The position numbers were made by a program, and so were the translations under genes. Shown piece after piece: positions 8,029 through 16,210 of a DNA stretch of 64,000 nt. Within the stretch, counting starts at the first letter, position 1, and every line of letters begins with the position of its first letter. This DNA comes from JAVBOO01 sp031550435 (GTDB lineage Bacteria; Bacillota; Clostridia; Lachnospirales; WRAX01): NCBI GenBank assembly GCA_031550435.1, contig JAVBOO010000022.1:1-64000 (forward strand). The letters are read 5' to 3'. The notes below the pieces were generated by a model. It searched no databases and was not told the DNA's origin. It saw only the letters and a program-made list of their open reading frames with translations.

Positions 8029-8188
8029 AGACGTTACCGAAAGACTGATAAAAATTAATCCGAACTTGGCTAAGGAAGCAAGGAGGGTGCTGGAAGTTAA
8101 CAAGTCCGAGCGCCACATACGGGGTGGTTTGGCCACAAAAGAAAAATACTTGACTCTACCCGAAACTAAGATTATTAAAAAACGCTGA
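8012..8188 (+). CDS. 58-residue basic protein overlapping the recombinase 3' end
   Basis: The ORF begins with an ATG at 8012, 17 bases before the end of the recombinase, and reads MTPIHKDVTERLIKINPNL and then a lysine- and arginine-rich helical region. The overlap suggests translational coupling. The ribosome site is weak (GAGG about 14 bases upstream). I do not recognise a named family. Small basic proteins made with serine integrases are sometimes recombination directionality factors; that role here is only a suggestion from position, size and charge. Confidence 0.55.
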   Translation: MTPIHKDVTERLIKINPNLAKEARRVLEVNKSERHIRGGLATKEKYLTLPETKIIKKR

Positions 8189-8212
8189 GACAACAAGTTA
8201 ATCAGAATTCGA

Positions 8213-8282
8213 CCCGATAAATCTGAGAGTCTTATTTAGATTTGCCGGGTGTACATAAAATAACCGCCTGCGTTATTTTATG
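8213..8282 (+). terminator. Two stem-loops at the right edge of the mobile block
   Basis: First stem: CCCG and AAATCT pair with AGATTT and CGGG (8213-8249). Second stem: an 11-bp perfect match CATAAAATAAC / GTTATTTTATG with a 7-base loop (8254-8282). The second has U-rich sides but no clean T-tract. They may terminate the recombinase transcript or lie near the element's end. Confidence 0.45.
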
Positions 8283-8320
8283 GGATTCCGGTTAACTTTT
8301 TTGTTTGGGTAATTATTTTG

Positions 8321-8700
8321 GTACAATAAAATATAACGCGGGTTTCGTTATATTTTATTGCCGATGTAATATTACCGCGGAAGTTAAATTCCGCATAAAA
8401 CACTTACGCGGTTACTCGTGCCGAGCCGGAGCGCTCAGAAATCGTCTGCGTGCTTCTTGCAGCGATTTCTGCTCCGTAGCGAGGGTACAATAAAATATAA
8501 CGCGGGTTTCGTTATATTTTATTGCCGATGTAATATTACCGCGGAAGTTAAATACCGCATTAAATACTTACGCGGTTACTCGTGCCGAGCCGGAGCGCTC
8601 AGAAATCGTCTGCGTGCTTCTTGCAGCGATTTCTGCTCCGAAGCGAGGGTACAATAAAATATAACGCGGGTTTCGTTATATTTTATTGCCGATGTAATAA
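8321..8700 (+). repeat. Family A repeat: 164-bp tandem array, 2.3 units
   Basis: GTACAATAAAAT recurs at 8321, 8485 and 8649, a period of exactly 164 bases. Two nearly identical full units are followed by about 52 bases of a third. Each unit holds an AT-rich palindrome (CAATAAAATATAACG against CGTTATATTTTATTG), a second hairpin with AGAAATCG / CGATTTCT arms, and a third, CCGC-anchored hairpin. Overlapping short ORFs across this stretch translate the repeat and are not genes. Other single copies of the family lie elsewhere in the window. Confidence 0.95.
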
Positions 8701-8882
8701 GTACAAGCGGCTATTGCAAAACTCTCTTAAAGTTGATAGGATATTACGCAGACACAGCAAAAATTCGTTTTTGTTTTCTCGAACGCGTTAAGGCTTTAAT
8801 GGATTTTCGGCATTTTCGGCCTTGCTCTGTTTTTGCGGCTATACCGTTTAATTTGTTCGCACTTAGTTTTCGGGGGGTACAA

Positions 8883-9338
8883 ATGCTTGCGCTAAAGATT
8901 GACGGAACGGAAATAAAGAAATTTATGAACTCTTTGCTTATTGAAAATACATTTGACGAATTCGAGTTTCGAGAAGCCGTTATATCGTCTTTCGTCAGGT
9001 TTGAGATTGACGGCAAACCTCCTGCCGGAACCCCCGATGAAGAAAAGAAATACTCACCGTGGACGGAAGTTAAACCCTATATTTTTAACATAATTAAAGG
9101 CAAAACAAAGCCCCGGCAGATGAAGTTTGTTTTTTCATATCCCTATGAAAAAACCGAGGAGTTTAATGCACAAGCAAAGGCTCTGTTTTTGAACATATTA
9201 TTCGAAAACGAAGCCGTTCTGATAACTTCCGGCTGCCAAACAAAGGTTTTTACTCTGGATAAAGGCGTAGAAAGCGCTTGGGACTCATACGTTAAATCAT
9301 TTTTTGTATTAAAGGGAACAGCGTTTGCCGAAGTGTGA
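8883..9338 (+). CDS. DUF5721-family protein
   Basis: A 151-residue protein that I recognise as the DUF5721 family of clostridia, from MLALKIDGTEIKKFMNSLL and FDEFEFREAVISSFVRFEID near the start and FNILFENEAVLIT-like sequence in the second half. The function is unknown. I chose ATG 8883 since GGGGGGT lies just upstream (8872-8878); the longer reading from 8733 runs back through the tail of the repeat array. It is followed by sigK 204 bases later with no clear terminator between, so they may be co-transcribed. Confidence 0.75.
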   Translation: MLALKIDGTEIKKFMNSLLIENTFDEFEFREAVISSFVRFEIDGKPPAGTPDEEKKYSPWTEVKPYIFNIIKGKTKPRQMKFVFSYPYEKTEEFNAQAKALFLNILFENEAVLITSGCQTKVFTLDKGVESAWDSYVKSFFVLKGTAFAEV

Positions 9339-9542
9339 AAAATGCGCAAGTCCGGTCTTTTTGCCGTTCGTGCCCGGTAATATGCCGTATGTAGCGACGA
9401 CCCAATATATCCCTTGAGTTTAGAGGTTATACGTCCGCCGATATGGCAGAACGTTTTATTTTCGCCGCAGTAATGCAGGTTTTGTGAGCAATTCCAACCA
9501 TACATATCGTCTTTAAGATGATAAGAACCGGGGGGGACAACA

Positions 9543-10217
9543 ATGCTTACAGCTATCCTGCATTTTTTGTTTATATTCGGAAAAATAAAATCAGGCAACT
9601 CGTTTCCAAAACCTTTGTCTGGCGCCGAGGAACAGGAGTGTTTAAAATTGTTCGCGGAAGGAGACCTGGCTGCCAGAAATAAACTTGTGGAGCACAATCA
9701 GCGCCTTGTAGCTTTTCTCGCCAAAAAATATCAAAACATTACCAACGAAAGCGAAGATCTTATCTCAGTCGGAACAATCGGCCTCATAAAGGCCATTCAG
9801 ACTTTCAACAACTCAAAGGGCAACAGGCTGGCAACCTATGCTTCGAGGTGTATAGAAAACGAAATACTAATGTATATTCGTTCTCTCAAGAAGTATTCAA
9901 ACGACATTTCGCTCTGTGAGCCGATGGGCGTTGACAGGGAGGGCAACGAAATAACATTAGAAGATAAGCTTGCTGACGAAAACTGCGATATAGAGGCTCA
10001 GGTATCCCTTAAGCTGACCATAAAGGAGCTGGTACAAAAGCTTGGTCAGACCTTGGTAGGCAGGGAAAGAGAAATTATCGAAAAGCGTTACGGCTTAGGC
10101 AACAAAGAAGAATATACTCAGCGTGAAATTGCAAAGGAAATGGGTATCTCCAGAAGCTATGTGTCCAGAATAGAGAAAAAAGCGGTAAAAAGACTGAAAG
10201 AAAAGATGGAGGAATAA
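9543..10217 (+). CDS. sigK: RNA polymerase sporulation sigma factor SigK, uninterrupted
   Basis: A 224-residue sigma-70 factor. The hydrophobic N-terminus (MLTAILHFLFIFGKIKSG) followed by NSFPKPLS is the pro-sequence and junction typical of pro-sigma K, which is held in a membrane-bound inactive form until cleaved in the mother cell. Region 2 (LISVGTIGLIKAIQTF, ATYASRCIENEILMYIR) and region 4 (REIAKEMGISRSYVSRIEKK) are complete. GGGGGG lies about 8 bases before the ATG. A SigE-like -10 element (CATACATAT, 9499-9507) sits upstream, but I see no convincing -35. In some Firmicutes sigK is split by a skin element; this copy is whole even though a serine recombinase ends about 1.5 kb upstream. Confidence 0.92.
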   Translation: MLTAILHFLFIFGKIKSGNSFPKPLSGAEEQECLKLFAEGDLAARNKLVEHNQRLVAFLAKKYQNITNESEDLISVGTIGLIKAIQTFNNSKGNRLATYASRCIENEILMYIRSLKKYSNDISLCEPMGVDREGNEITLEDKLADENCDIEAQVSLKLTIKELVQKLGQTLVGREREIIEKRYGLGNKEEYTQREIAKEMGISRSYVSRIEKKAVKRLKEKMEE

Positions 10218-10313
10218 ATAAAACAACTTTTGCTCAACGCCGATTAATTGACTTTCGGCAGATACACGTCTGATTTAATACGCGCCGCATTGTAACGCCG
10301 CGGCACCCATAAA

Positions 10314-10434
10314 GGAAGTGTTGAAAATTACGTACGAAGACTAAGAATTGGTCTTAGCGGGCGGCGCTCTCCCTTGGAAAATGGTGCTTTTCCATTTTCA
10401 AGGTAAAGCCGCAAGGCAATTTTTCAACATGCCC
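10314..10434 (+). mobile_element. Family B MITE-like element, copy 1
   Basis: A 121-bp element whose ends are inverted copies of each other: GGAAGTGTTGAAAATT at the left, and GGGCATGTTGAAAAATT reading in from the right. An internal hairpin (GAAAATGGTGCTTTTCCATTTTC) splits as GAAAATGG / CCATTTTC. It is bracketed by direct repeats ATAAA (10309-10313 and 10435-10439); the flanking match extends to CCCATAAAG. A second copy is at 44736-44857. It has no coding capacity. Confidence 0.75.
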
Positions 10435-10442
10435 ATAAAGCC

Positions 10443-10476
10443 AAAACGGCTGCCGCAAAATGCGGCAACCGTTTTT
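10443..10476. terminator. Bidirectional terminator between sigK and the ABC operon
   Basis: AAAACGGCTGCCGCA and TGCGGCAACCGTTTTT form a strong stem with T-runs in both directions. It serves the leftward ABC operon ending at 10500. Confidence 0.85.
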
Positions 10477-10499
10477 ATACTTTGCGACTGTGTTAATTG

Positions 10500-12431
10500 T
10501 TACCCTTCTATCAGACCCGTTGAGAACTGGCTTTTGTAAAGATTTGCATAGAAACCGTTCTGATCGAGCAGTGATTGATGGTTGCCCTGCTCCACGATGT
10601 CGCCGTTGTTCATCACGAGTATAAGGTCGGCATCTCTGATTGTGGAAAGCCTGTGAGCGATAACAAAGCAGGTTCTGCCCTTCATAAGGTTTTCCATAGC
10701 CTGTTGTATTCTTACTTCGGTACGGGTATCGACGGAGCTTGTTGCCTCGTCAAGTATCAATATTTTCGGATCGGCAAGTATTGCGCGGGCAATAGTTAAA
10801 AGCTGCTTCTGTCCCTGCGAAATATTCGTGGCTTCTTCGTTAAGCACCATATCGTAACCACCGGGAAGTGCTCTGACAAAGTGATCCACATAGGCCGCTT
10901 TTGAAGCGGAAACGACCTGTTCGTCTGTGGCGTTCAAATTACCGTAACGTATGTTTTCTTTCACACTGCCGTTAAACAGCCATGTGTCCTGTAATACCAT
11001 GCCTATCATCTTACGCAGATCGTTCTTCTTGTACTCGGTTATGTTTTTCCCGCCGATTTTTATTGTGCCGCCGTTTAGCTCATAGAATCTCATAAGCAGT
11101 TTAACGATAGTTGTCTTGCCTGCGCCGGTCGGGCCGACAATAGCGATTTTTTGGCCGTTGCGCACTTTTTGGTTAAAATTGTTGATAACGATTTTTTCGG
11201 TTTCGTAACCGAATTTGACGTTCTCGAATTCAACCGCACCGTCTATCCCTTGGGTGCTCACGGCGTTTACGGCATCCGGCAGCTCTTCGGGCTCGTTTAG
11301 GAATTCAAAAACTCTTTCGGCCGCCGCCGCAGTCGACTGGAGTATATTGGCGATCTGGGCAACCTGAGATACGGGCTGCGAGAAGTTTCTGACGTACTGT
11401 ATAAACGAAAGTATGTCGCCGACTTTGATTTTACCCTGTATCGCAAAGAAGCTGCCCGCAATACAGACTATCACATAACCCAAATTGCCTATAAAGTTAA
11501 TGAGCGGCATCATTACGCCGGAAAGGAATTGGGACTTCCACGCGGTTGAATAAAGAGTGTTGTTGTATTCCTCGAATTCGCTTACGGACTTTTCTTCGGC
11601 GTTAAATGCCTTCATAACGTTATGCGCGCCGTAGATTTCTTCGACTTGGCCGTTAACGTGACCGACGTATTCCTGCTGTTTTTTAAAATATTTCTGCGAG
11701 TTTTTGACTACTATCGCAATAGCAATACCCGAAAGTGGGATAATAATCATCGAGATAAACGTCATCGCTACGTTTATTGTCAGCATCATCACCAATACGC
11801 CGACAAGCGTCGTCACGGATGTGATCATCTGCGAAAGGCTCTGCTGCAATGTCTGGTTTATCAAGTCAACGTCGTTTGTGACTCTTGAAAGCACTTCTCC
11901 GTGAGTCTTTTTGTCAAAGTACGAAAAAGGCAGTCTGCTGATCTTTCTGTCCAGCTCTTTTCTGAAATTATACGCGACCTTAACGGCTACTTTGTTCATG
12001 AGCAGACCTTGGAAAAACGAGAGTATTGCGCCTGCCGCATACAGTATTATCAGCGTTATCATAAGGCCGGATATTTTTTCGAAGTTAATTCCGCCGTTAC
12101 CGCCGAGCTTAGACATCAGGCCGTTAAAAATTTCCGTAGTCGCGTGACCGATTATCTTAGGACCTTGTATCGAAAACACGGTGCTTGTTATGGCGAAAAC
12201 AAAAACGATGCTTATCGACAAATAATAAGGCTGCAAATGCTTTAGCAGCATTTTCATTGTTCTCTTAAAGTTTTTCGGTTTTTCCCCGCCTATTCTCATG
12301 GGGCCGCCGGGGCCATGGCCGCCTTGGCGCTGCACTACTTTCCCCTGCGGTTTTTCTTTTTTGGATTTGCCGCGTCTTTCGCTGTGGAGGGGTTGATTTG
12401 CTTGAATGTTGCCTTTTTCGTCTTTACGCAT
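10500..12431 (-). CDS. Heterodimeric ABC exporter subunit, catalytically complete half
   Basis: A 643-residue half-transporter: a polar N-terminal extension (about 1-50), six membrane helices (about 60-340), and a nucleotide-binding domain. Walker A is GPTGAGKTT. Walker B with catalytic Glu is ILILDEATSSVD, and the H-loop is VIAHRLSTI. Its signature motif is ISQGQ instead of SGGQ. This complements the partner at 12424-14667, which has SGGQ but no catalytic Glu. In a head-to-tail dimer, this subunit's Walker motifs face the partner's good signature, giving one active site. It starts inside the partner's stop codon (8-base overlap). A drug, lipid or peptide substrate is likely. The family resembles LmrCD/BmrCD/TM287-288. 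Confidence 0.92.
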   Translation of the reverse strand: MRKDEKGNIQANQPLHSERRGKSKKEKPQGKVVQRQGGHGPGGPMRIGGEKPKNFKRTMKMLLKHLQPYYLSISIVFVFAITSTVFSIQGPKIIGHATTEIFNGLMSKLGGNGGINFEKISGLMITLIILYAAGAILSFFQGLLMNKVAVKVAYNFRKELDRKISRLPFSYFDKKTHGEVLSRVTNDVDLINQTLQQSLSQMITSVTTLVGVLVMMLTINVAMTFISMIIIPLSGIAIAIVVKNSQKYFKKQQEYVGHVNGQVEEIYGAHNVMKAFNAEEKSVSEFEEYNNTLYSTAWKSQFLSGVMMPLINFIGNLGYVIVCIAGSFFAIQGKIKVGDILSFIQYVRNFSQPVSQVAQIANILQSTAAAAERVFEFLNEPEELPDAVNAVSTQGIDGAVEFENVKFGYETEKIVINNFNQKVRNGQKIAIVGPTGAGKTTIVKLLMRFYELNGGTIKIGGKNITEYKKNDLRKMIGMVLQDTWLFNGSVKENIRYGNLNATDEQVVSASKAAYVDHFVRALPGGYDMVLNEEATNISQGQKQLLTIARAILADPKILILDEATSSVDTRTEVRIQQAMENLMKGRTCFVIAHRLSTIRDADLILVMNNGDIVEQGNHQSLLDQNGFYANLYKSQFSTGLIEG

Positions 12432-14667
12432 TCATTAACTCCTCCTTTGAAAGCTGCGACAGCGCGATTTGATTGTAAACTTCGCAAGATTCGAGCAGGT
12501 CGCGGTGTTTGCCCGTACCGACTATTTTTCCCTCGTCCAATACAATTATGTTGTCCGCGTCTTTAATCGTTCCTATTCTCTGCGCGACGATTATGACGGT
12601 TTTGTCCTTCATTTCTTTGTCCAGGGCTTCCCTGAGCTTTCTGTCCGTCTTGTAGTCAAGAGCGGAGAAGCTGTCGTCGAAAATCAGGATTTCGGGATCT
12701 TTTGCGAGCGCGCGCGCTATGGAAAGACGCTGTCTCTGTCCGCCGGACACGTTAACGCCGCCCTGAGAAATCGGCTCTTGAAATTTTTCTGATTTTTCGT
12801 TTATAAACTCTTCAGCCTGCGAAATACGCGCGGCTTTTTCCATAAGTTCATCCGTCATGTTTTCATCGGCGTACTTGATGTTTGATTCTATCGAACCCGA
12901 GAACAGCAAGGCTTTTTGCGGAACAAGACCGATAAGGCTTCGCAAATCGTGCTGCTTCATATCGCGGACGTTTACGCCGCCGACGGTTATGCTGCCTTCC
13001 GTGGAATCATAGAATCTGGGTATCAGGTTTATCAGCGTTGATTTACCGCAGCCGGTACTTCCTATAAGAGCGGTTGTGGTTCCGGGAGTCGCTTTGAAGC
13101 TTATGTTGTGAAGAACGTTTTCTTCTGCTCCGGGATATTTGAAAAAGACATCCTTAAATTCCACTACACCTTTTTTGCTCTTCTCGGGCAATTTTGCGGA
13201 TTCCGGGTCGAGTATGGATACCTTTGACTTTAGCACATCGTGTATTCGGTTCGCCGCGACCGTTGCTCGGGGAAGCATCATTGATATCATGGTCATCATG
13301 AGGAACGACATCATTATTTGCATAGAGTACTGCAAGAACGCCATCATATCGCCGACCTGCATTATGCCTGCGTCGATATTGTGCGCCCCGAGCCAAATGA
13401 TGACAAGTGATATACCGTTAAGCGTTATCATCATGATGGGCATCATAAACGAGAATACTTTGCCTATGAATAAACCGATTTTTGTGAGATCGGTATTAAC
13501 GTCCTCAAAGCGCTTCTCTTCAGTCTCCTGATTCGAGAAAGCTCTTATAACGGGCATACCCGTAAGAGTTTCTCTTAATACAAGGTTCATCTTGTCTATA
13601 AGCTTTTGAGTAAGCTTGAATTTAGGCACGGCTACGACAAACATTACAATAACTATCGCGATAATAATTCCGACGCCTGCGGCAATAATCCACGACATGC
13701 TGTAGTCTGTGCTCAGCACCTTAAAAACTCCGCCCGTTGCAAGTATCGGGGCGTATATTACAACGCGGAACAGCATCGGTATCATTTGCTGTATGAGCTG
13801 AACATCGTTTGTTGTACGCGTTATAAGAGATGCTGTCGAAAAGCTGTCAAACTCCTTGCTGGAAAAACTTACGACTTTTTTGAAAACAGCGTCTCTGATG
13901 TTTCTTCCAAGACCGGCGCCTATACGTGAGGCAAGCAATGTTTCAAAAATAATCGCGAAAAGTATGAGTCCCGAAAAACCCAGCATGTTGAGACCGGATT
14001 TATAGATATAATTGTTTTGCATACTCTTGATATCTGCGCCGAGAGCGGCATATTCCTGCTTGACAAATGTCGTTCCCAACTGCGTCGCCGTTGCCTTGGG
14101 AAGGTTGACGAGCAGCTCGTCTGCCTTTTGTATCATAGCCGCCCTGGCTTCGGCCGGAAGGTTCGCGAGAACGACAAACGGGTCTACACCCTCGGGAAAC
14201 ATCGAAAAATCGAAATTCGCGCCGGAGGTAAACGAGTCGGCCGAGTCTTTGTTGTTCAAGGCATATACCATTATCATGCTCTTTGGCAGAGCGCTGCCCA
14301 GCTCATCTTTAACAGCCTTATCTTTTGTGTTAAGTATTAATGTTGGTTCGGTTTCGGCAAGGGGATATTTTTTTAGATACTTGCCGTAGTCGCCTTCGCT
14401 GAAATTGTCACGCGATAACAAAATATAGTTATCACTGAAAAGCTTGACCGTTTCGTCGTTCATCAGCGTAAAAAGATGCTCCGCCTCCGTTACCCTGATA
14501 GCTTCGGGAACAGCGTTTTCTATGCCGCCCTGCGAGAGACCGACGCTGACCACCTTCGACATGTAGTCCGGCAGTGACAGCTCCCCGTACGCTTGGAGGC
14601 CCAGAAGGAGTATAGCGAGAATTGCGATTGGGATAAATGGTTTGAAAAATCCCTTTAGTTTGAACAA
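12424..14667 (-). CDS. Heterodimeric ABC exporter subunit, degenerate half
   Basis: A 747-residue half-transporter with a large extracellular insert between the first two membrane helices (about residues 40-220). Walker A is GSTGCGKST and the signature VSGGQRQR is canonical. After Walker B the sequence reads IFDDSFSALD, so Asp replaces the catalytic Glu, and the H-loop has Gln (VAQRIGTI). These are the marks of the degenerate half of a heterodimeric exporter. I chose TTG 14667 (MFKLKGFFKPF) because AAGGAAGG lies about 8 bases upstream; a 68-residue longer reading would translate the family D repeat. It is the first gene of a two-gene operon, divergent from a TetR gene that may control it. Confidence 0.9.
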   Translation of the reverse strand: MFKLKGFFKPFIPIAILAILLLGLQAYGELSLPDYMSKVVSVGLSQGGIENAVPEAIRVTEAEHLFTLMNDETVKLFSDNYILLSRDNFSEGDYGKYLKKYPLAETEPTLILNTKDKAVKDELGSALPKSMIMVYALNNKDSADSFTSGANFDFSMFPEGVDPFVVLANLPAEARAAMIQKADELLVNLPKATATQLGTTFVKQEYAALGADIKSMQNNYIYKSGLNMLGFSGLILFAIIFETLLASRIGAGLGRNIRDAVFKKVVSFSSKEFDSFSTASLITRTTNDVQLIQQMIPMLFRVVIYAPILATGGVFKVLSTDYSMSWIIAAGVGIIIAIVIVMFVVAVPKFKLTQKLIDKMNLVLRETLTGMPVIRAFSNQETEEKRFEDVNTDLTKIGLFIGKVFSFMMPIMMITLNGISLVIIWLGAHNIDAGIMQVGDMMAFLQYSMQIMMSFLMMTMISMMLPRATVAANRIHDVLKSKVSILDPESAKLPEKSKKGVVEFKDVFFKYPGAEENVLHNISFKATPGTTTALIGSTGCGKSTLINLIPRFYDSTEGSITVGGVNVRDMKQHDLRSLIGLVPQKALLFSGSIESNIKYADENMTDELMEKAARISQAEEFINEKSEKFQEPISQGGVNVSGGQRQRLSIARALAKDPEILIFDDSFSALDYKTDRKLREALDKEMKDKTVIIVAQRIGTIKDADNIIVLDEGKIVGTGKHRDLLESCEVYNQIALSQLSKEELMNA

Positions 14668-14760
14668 ATGGTTCACCTTCCTTGTTTTTATACTCCGGCA
14701 AAAAAGCTGCGGACGCGGATTCGTGTGGATACCGATCAAATAACTTTTGACAGAAATTCG

Positions 14761-14870
14761 GCTGCTTAAGTCCGCGTGTTTTAGTCCGCAACGCCCGCTT
14801 CGCGGTCTTGTGCGGAGCGAAACGCTTGCGGTTGGCAGCAAAGCGGCGCAACCGTTCGACTTAATCAGCA
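14761..14870 (-). repeat. Family D repeat, copy 1
   Basis: On the minus strand it reads AAATGCTGATTAAGTCGAAC and continues through GGTTGCGCC to a CCGCACAAGACCG core and GGCGTTGCGGAC. It closely matches 35952-36064 in the same order. It sits between the ABC operon and its upstream regulatory region. Confidence 0.85.
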
Positions 14871-15062
14871 TTTTTTTGTTAAACGTCAGCTCATTGCTAA
14901 AAAGGCTTCGGGCGTTTCGAATCGGGTCAATCAGTGCCTAAATGTTTGATTGCAGGGGTATTGATTTTGTTATATCGGCTATATGTATTGAAGTATTGCC
15001 GAGGCAGTAAAATATACGCATACCGATTTCGTTTTGCTATATTACCACAGTAATATAAATGT

Positions 15063-15089
15063 GTCAATATGCTAATAAAAAATATTGAC
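15063..15089 (+). promoter_or_regulatory. Palindrome overlapping the tetR -35 box, probable operator
   Basis: GTCAATAT (15063-15070) and ATATTGAC (15082-15089) are perfect inverted repeats with an 11-base spacer. The right arm covers the -35 box of the tetR promoter. The layout fits a TetR-dimer operator for autorepression and possibly control of the divergent ABC operon. Confidence 0.5.
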
Positions 15090-15113
15090 GTGGTCATGCA
15101 ACTGTGCTACAAT
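15085..15113 (+). promoter_or_regulatory. Promoter of the tetR gene
   Basis: -35 TTGACG (15085-15090), 17-base spacer, -10 TACAAT (15108-15113). The expected start falls at about 15119-15121, directly at the GTG start codon. Confidence 0.75.
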
Positions 15114-15120
15114 GTAATCG

Positions 15121-15795
15121 GTGAATAATATGAAAAGACCGGAAAACGAAACAAAGAGAAAGATTATAGACGTTGCCGTGAAGATGATTAAAGACGAAGG
15201 CTACGACAAAGTCACGATAAACGACATTTGTAGAGCCGCCGGCGTTTCAAAGCATACGTTATATTATTATTTCAAATCTAAGGAAGAAATACTTAATTCA
15301 TACGGCGAAGTTCCTCTCGGTGTCAGACATTTTGAGATCGAGAGGCTTGTTACCGCCGAAAACAGCTTCGAGAAGTTCTTTTTGACTTTTTCGTCTTTAA
15401 TAGATTTCTTTTCGGAAATGGGGCCCGAGCTTGCAAAAAAAACCATGGGCGCAAAATCGGAATTCAAAGTCAAATACTTCGGTGATATGTCTCAGGATCC
15501 GAGGGAAAGCTTTAAACAGCTCCAAGTTTCGCTTATAGAACAGGCGCGAAAGGAGGGAAGCATCCGCAATAATTCCGACGCGGAGGCTCTTTACTATTGC
15601 GTAACCTCCGTTGTCACGGGCATGATACATTTTTGGGTGCGCAACTCGGGAAAATTTGATATTAAAGACAACGTCAGGTATTTGCTCGAAATTGTTCTCG
15701 ATGTACCGGAAAATCTCAGAAAATCAAACATTAAGACTTCGGATTTAAAATTTATGTATATGCACGGTCACGGAGGCTGCAACAGCAAGGATTAG
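15121..15795 (+). CDS. TetR-family transcriptional regulator
   Basis: A 224-residue regulator. Residues about 10-60 are the TetR DNA-binding domain, with the helix-turn-helix INDICRAAGVSKHTLYYYF followed by KSKEEIL. The rest is an all-helical ligand domain of the usual size, ending in a His/Cys-rich tail (MYMHGHGGCNSKD) that could bind a metal. The start is GTG 15121 or ATG 15130; no ribosome site is seen for either, and the promoter places the RNA start at or next to 15121, so the message may be leaderless. It lies between two ABC exporter operons and is the obvious candidate to repress one or both. Confidence 0.88.
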   Translation: MNNMKRPENETKRKIIDVAVKMIKDEGYDKVTINDICRAAGVSKHTLYYYFKSKEEILNSYGEVPLGVRHFEIERLVTAENSFEKFFLTFSSLIDFFSEMGPELAKKTMGAKSEFKVKYFGDMSQDPRESFKQLQVSLIEQARKEGSIRNNSDAEALYYCVTSVVTGMIHFWVRNSGKFDIKDNVRYLLEIVLDVPENLRKSNIKTSDLKFMYMHGHGGCNSKD

Positions 15796-15979
15796 CGCCG
15801 ACGTTCCTTATACCCTGCAGTTTCGGTATACAACCGGCAAATAATGAATAGCGTGAAAAATACATTTTCTTACAATATTGTTACAGCTATTGCCAAAAGC
15901 GTAAATTAAGTATAGAATAAGCGAACGGATTGAAATAAAGCATGTACCCGGAAAAATTGTTTATAATCATTCTTTACGA

Positions 15980-16008
15980 TTGATTTTTACCGGGGCCGTT
16001 GATATAAT
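15980..16008 (+). promoter_or_regulatory. Promoter of the leader ORF and downstream exporter
   Basis: -35 TTGATT (15980-15985), 17-base spacer, -10 TATAAT (16003-16008). The RNA would start near 16015, just before the leader ORF's ribosome site. Confidence 0.65.
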
Positions 16009-16039
16009 TGACATATCGGCAGTACAGGAGGATATTATT

Positions 16040-16093
16040 ATGTTAGTTACTGTATTTCATATTGTAAACGACAACCGTAAAATTAAACATTAA
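16040..16093 (+). CDS. 17-codon leader peptide ORF
   Basis: The ORF reads MLVTVFHIVNDNRKIKH and stops at TAA 16091-16093. It has one of the best ribosome sites in the window (CAGGAGG, about 8 bases before ATG). It lies about 25 bases after a predicted RNA start and about 30 bases before an intrinsic terminator, with an exporter gene downstream. Promoter, short strong ORF, terminator and resistance-type gene is the classic layout of ribosome-mediated attenuation. The core VFHI also appears, as I recall, in the leader peptide of tet(M). I infer a regulatory role. Nothing shows which drug or metabolite would be sensed. Confidence 0.7.
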   Translation: MLVTVFHIVNDNRKIKH

Positions 16094-16122
16094 TATTTTC
16101 CTATGTGAAACTCTGTATATTT

Positions 16123-16153
16123 AAGCCGCAGGAGTTTTTCTTGCGGCTTTTTT
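16123..16153 (+). terminator. Intrinsic terminator inside the exporter leader
   Basis: AAGCCGCA and TGCGGCTT form an 8-bp stem with an 11-base loop, followed by a T-run. It is placed between the leader ORF and the ABC gene that starts 252 bases later. AAACTC (16108-16113) could also pair with GAGTTT (16132-16137) in the loop region, a possible alternative fold. Confidence 0.8.
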
Positions 16154-16158
16154 ATATC

Positions 16159-16210
16159 CGTACGACATGACTGTAAAGCACTATTTTAAAGTCTGATATC
16201 GTACGAGATG
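16159..16210 (+). repeat. Pair of direct repeats upstream of the exporter
   Basis: CGTACGACATG (16159-16169) and CGTACGAGATG (16200-16210) differ at one base and share the palindrome CGTACG; their starts are 41 bases apart. They may be binding sites for a regulator. The rest of the stretch to 16404 shows only a small GGCGT/ACGCC hairpin near 16350. Confidence 0.4.

Noticed and set aside
8321..8700. CRISPR array
   Set aside because: Units are 164 bases with no alternation of short repeats and unique spacers, and no cas genes are in the window.
8305..8791. Repeated short ORFs of 62-79 codons as genes
   Set aside because: They translate the family A repeat itself, repeat each other almost exactly, and have no ribosome sites.
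9143..9697. 184-codon minus-strand ORF over DUF5721 and sigK
   Set aside because: It overlaps two well-supported genes in antisense and has no recognisable protein features.
9543..10217. sigK split by a skin element, since a serine recombinase is nearby
   Set aside because: The sigK reading frame is complete from the pro-sequence to the C-terminal helix-turn-helix, and DUF5721 lies between it and the recombinase.
12424..14871. An 815-residue form of the first ABC subunit
   Set aside because: The extra 68 residues translate family D repeat DNA. TTG 14667 has a good ribosome site and gives the usual N-terminus.
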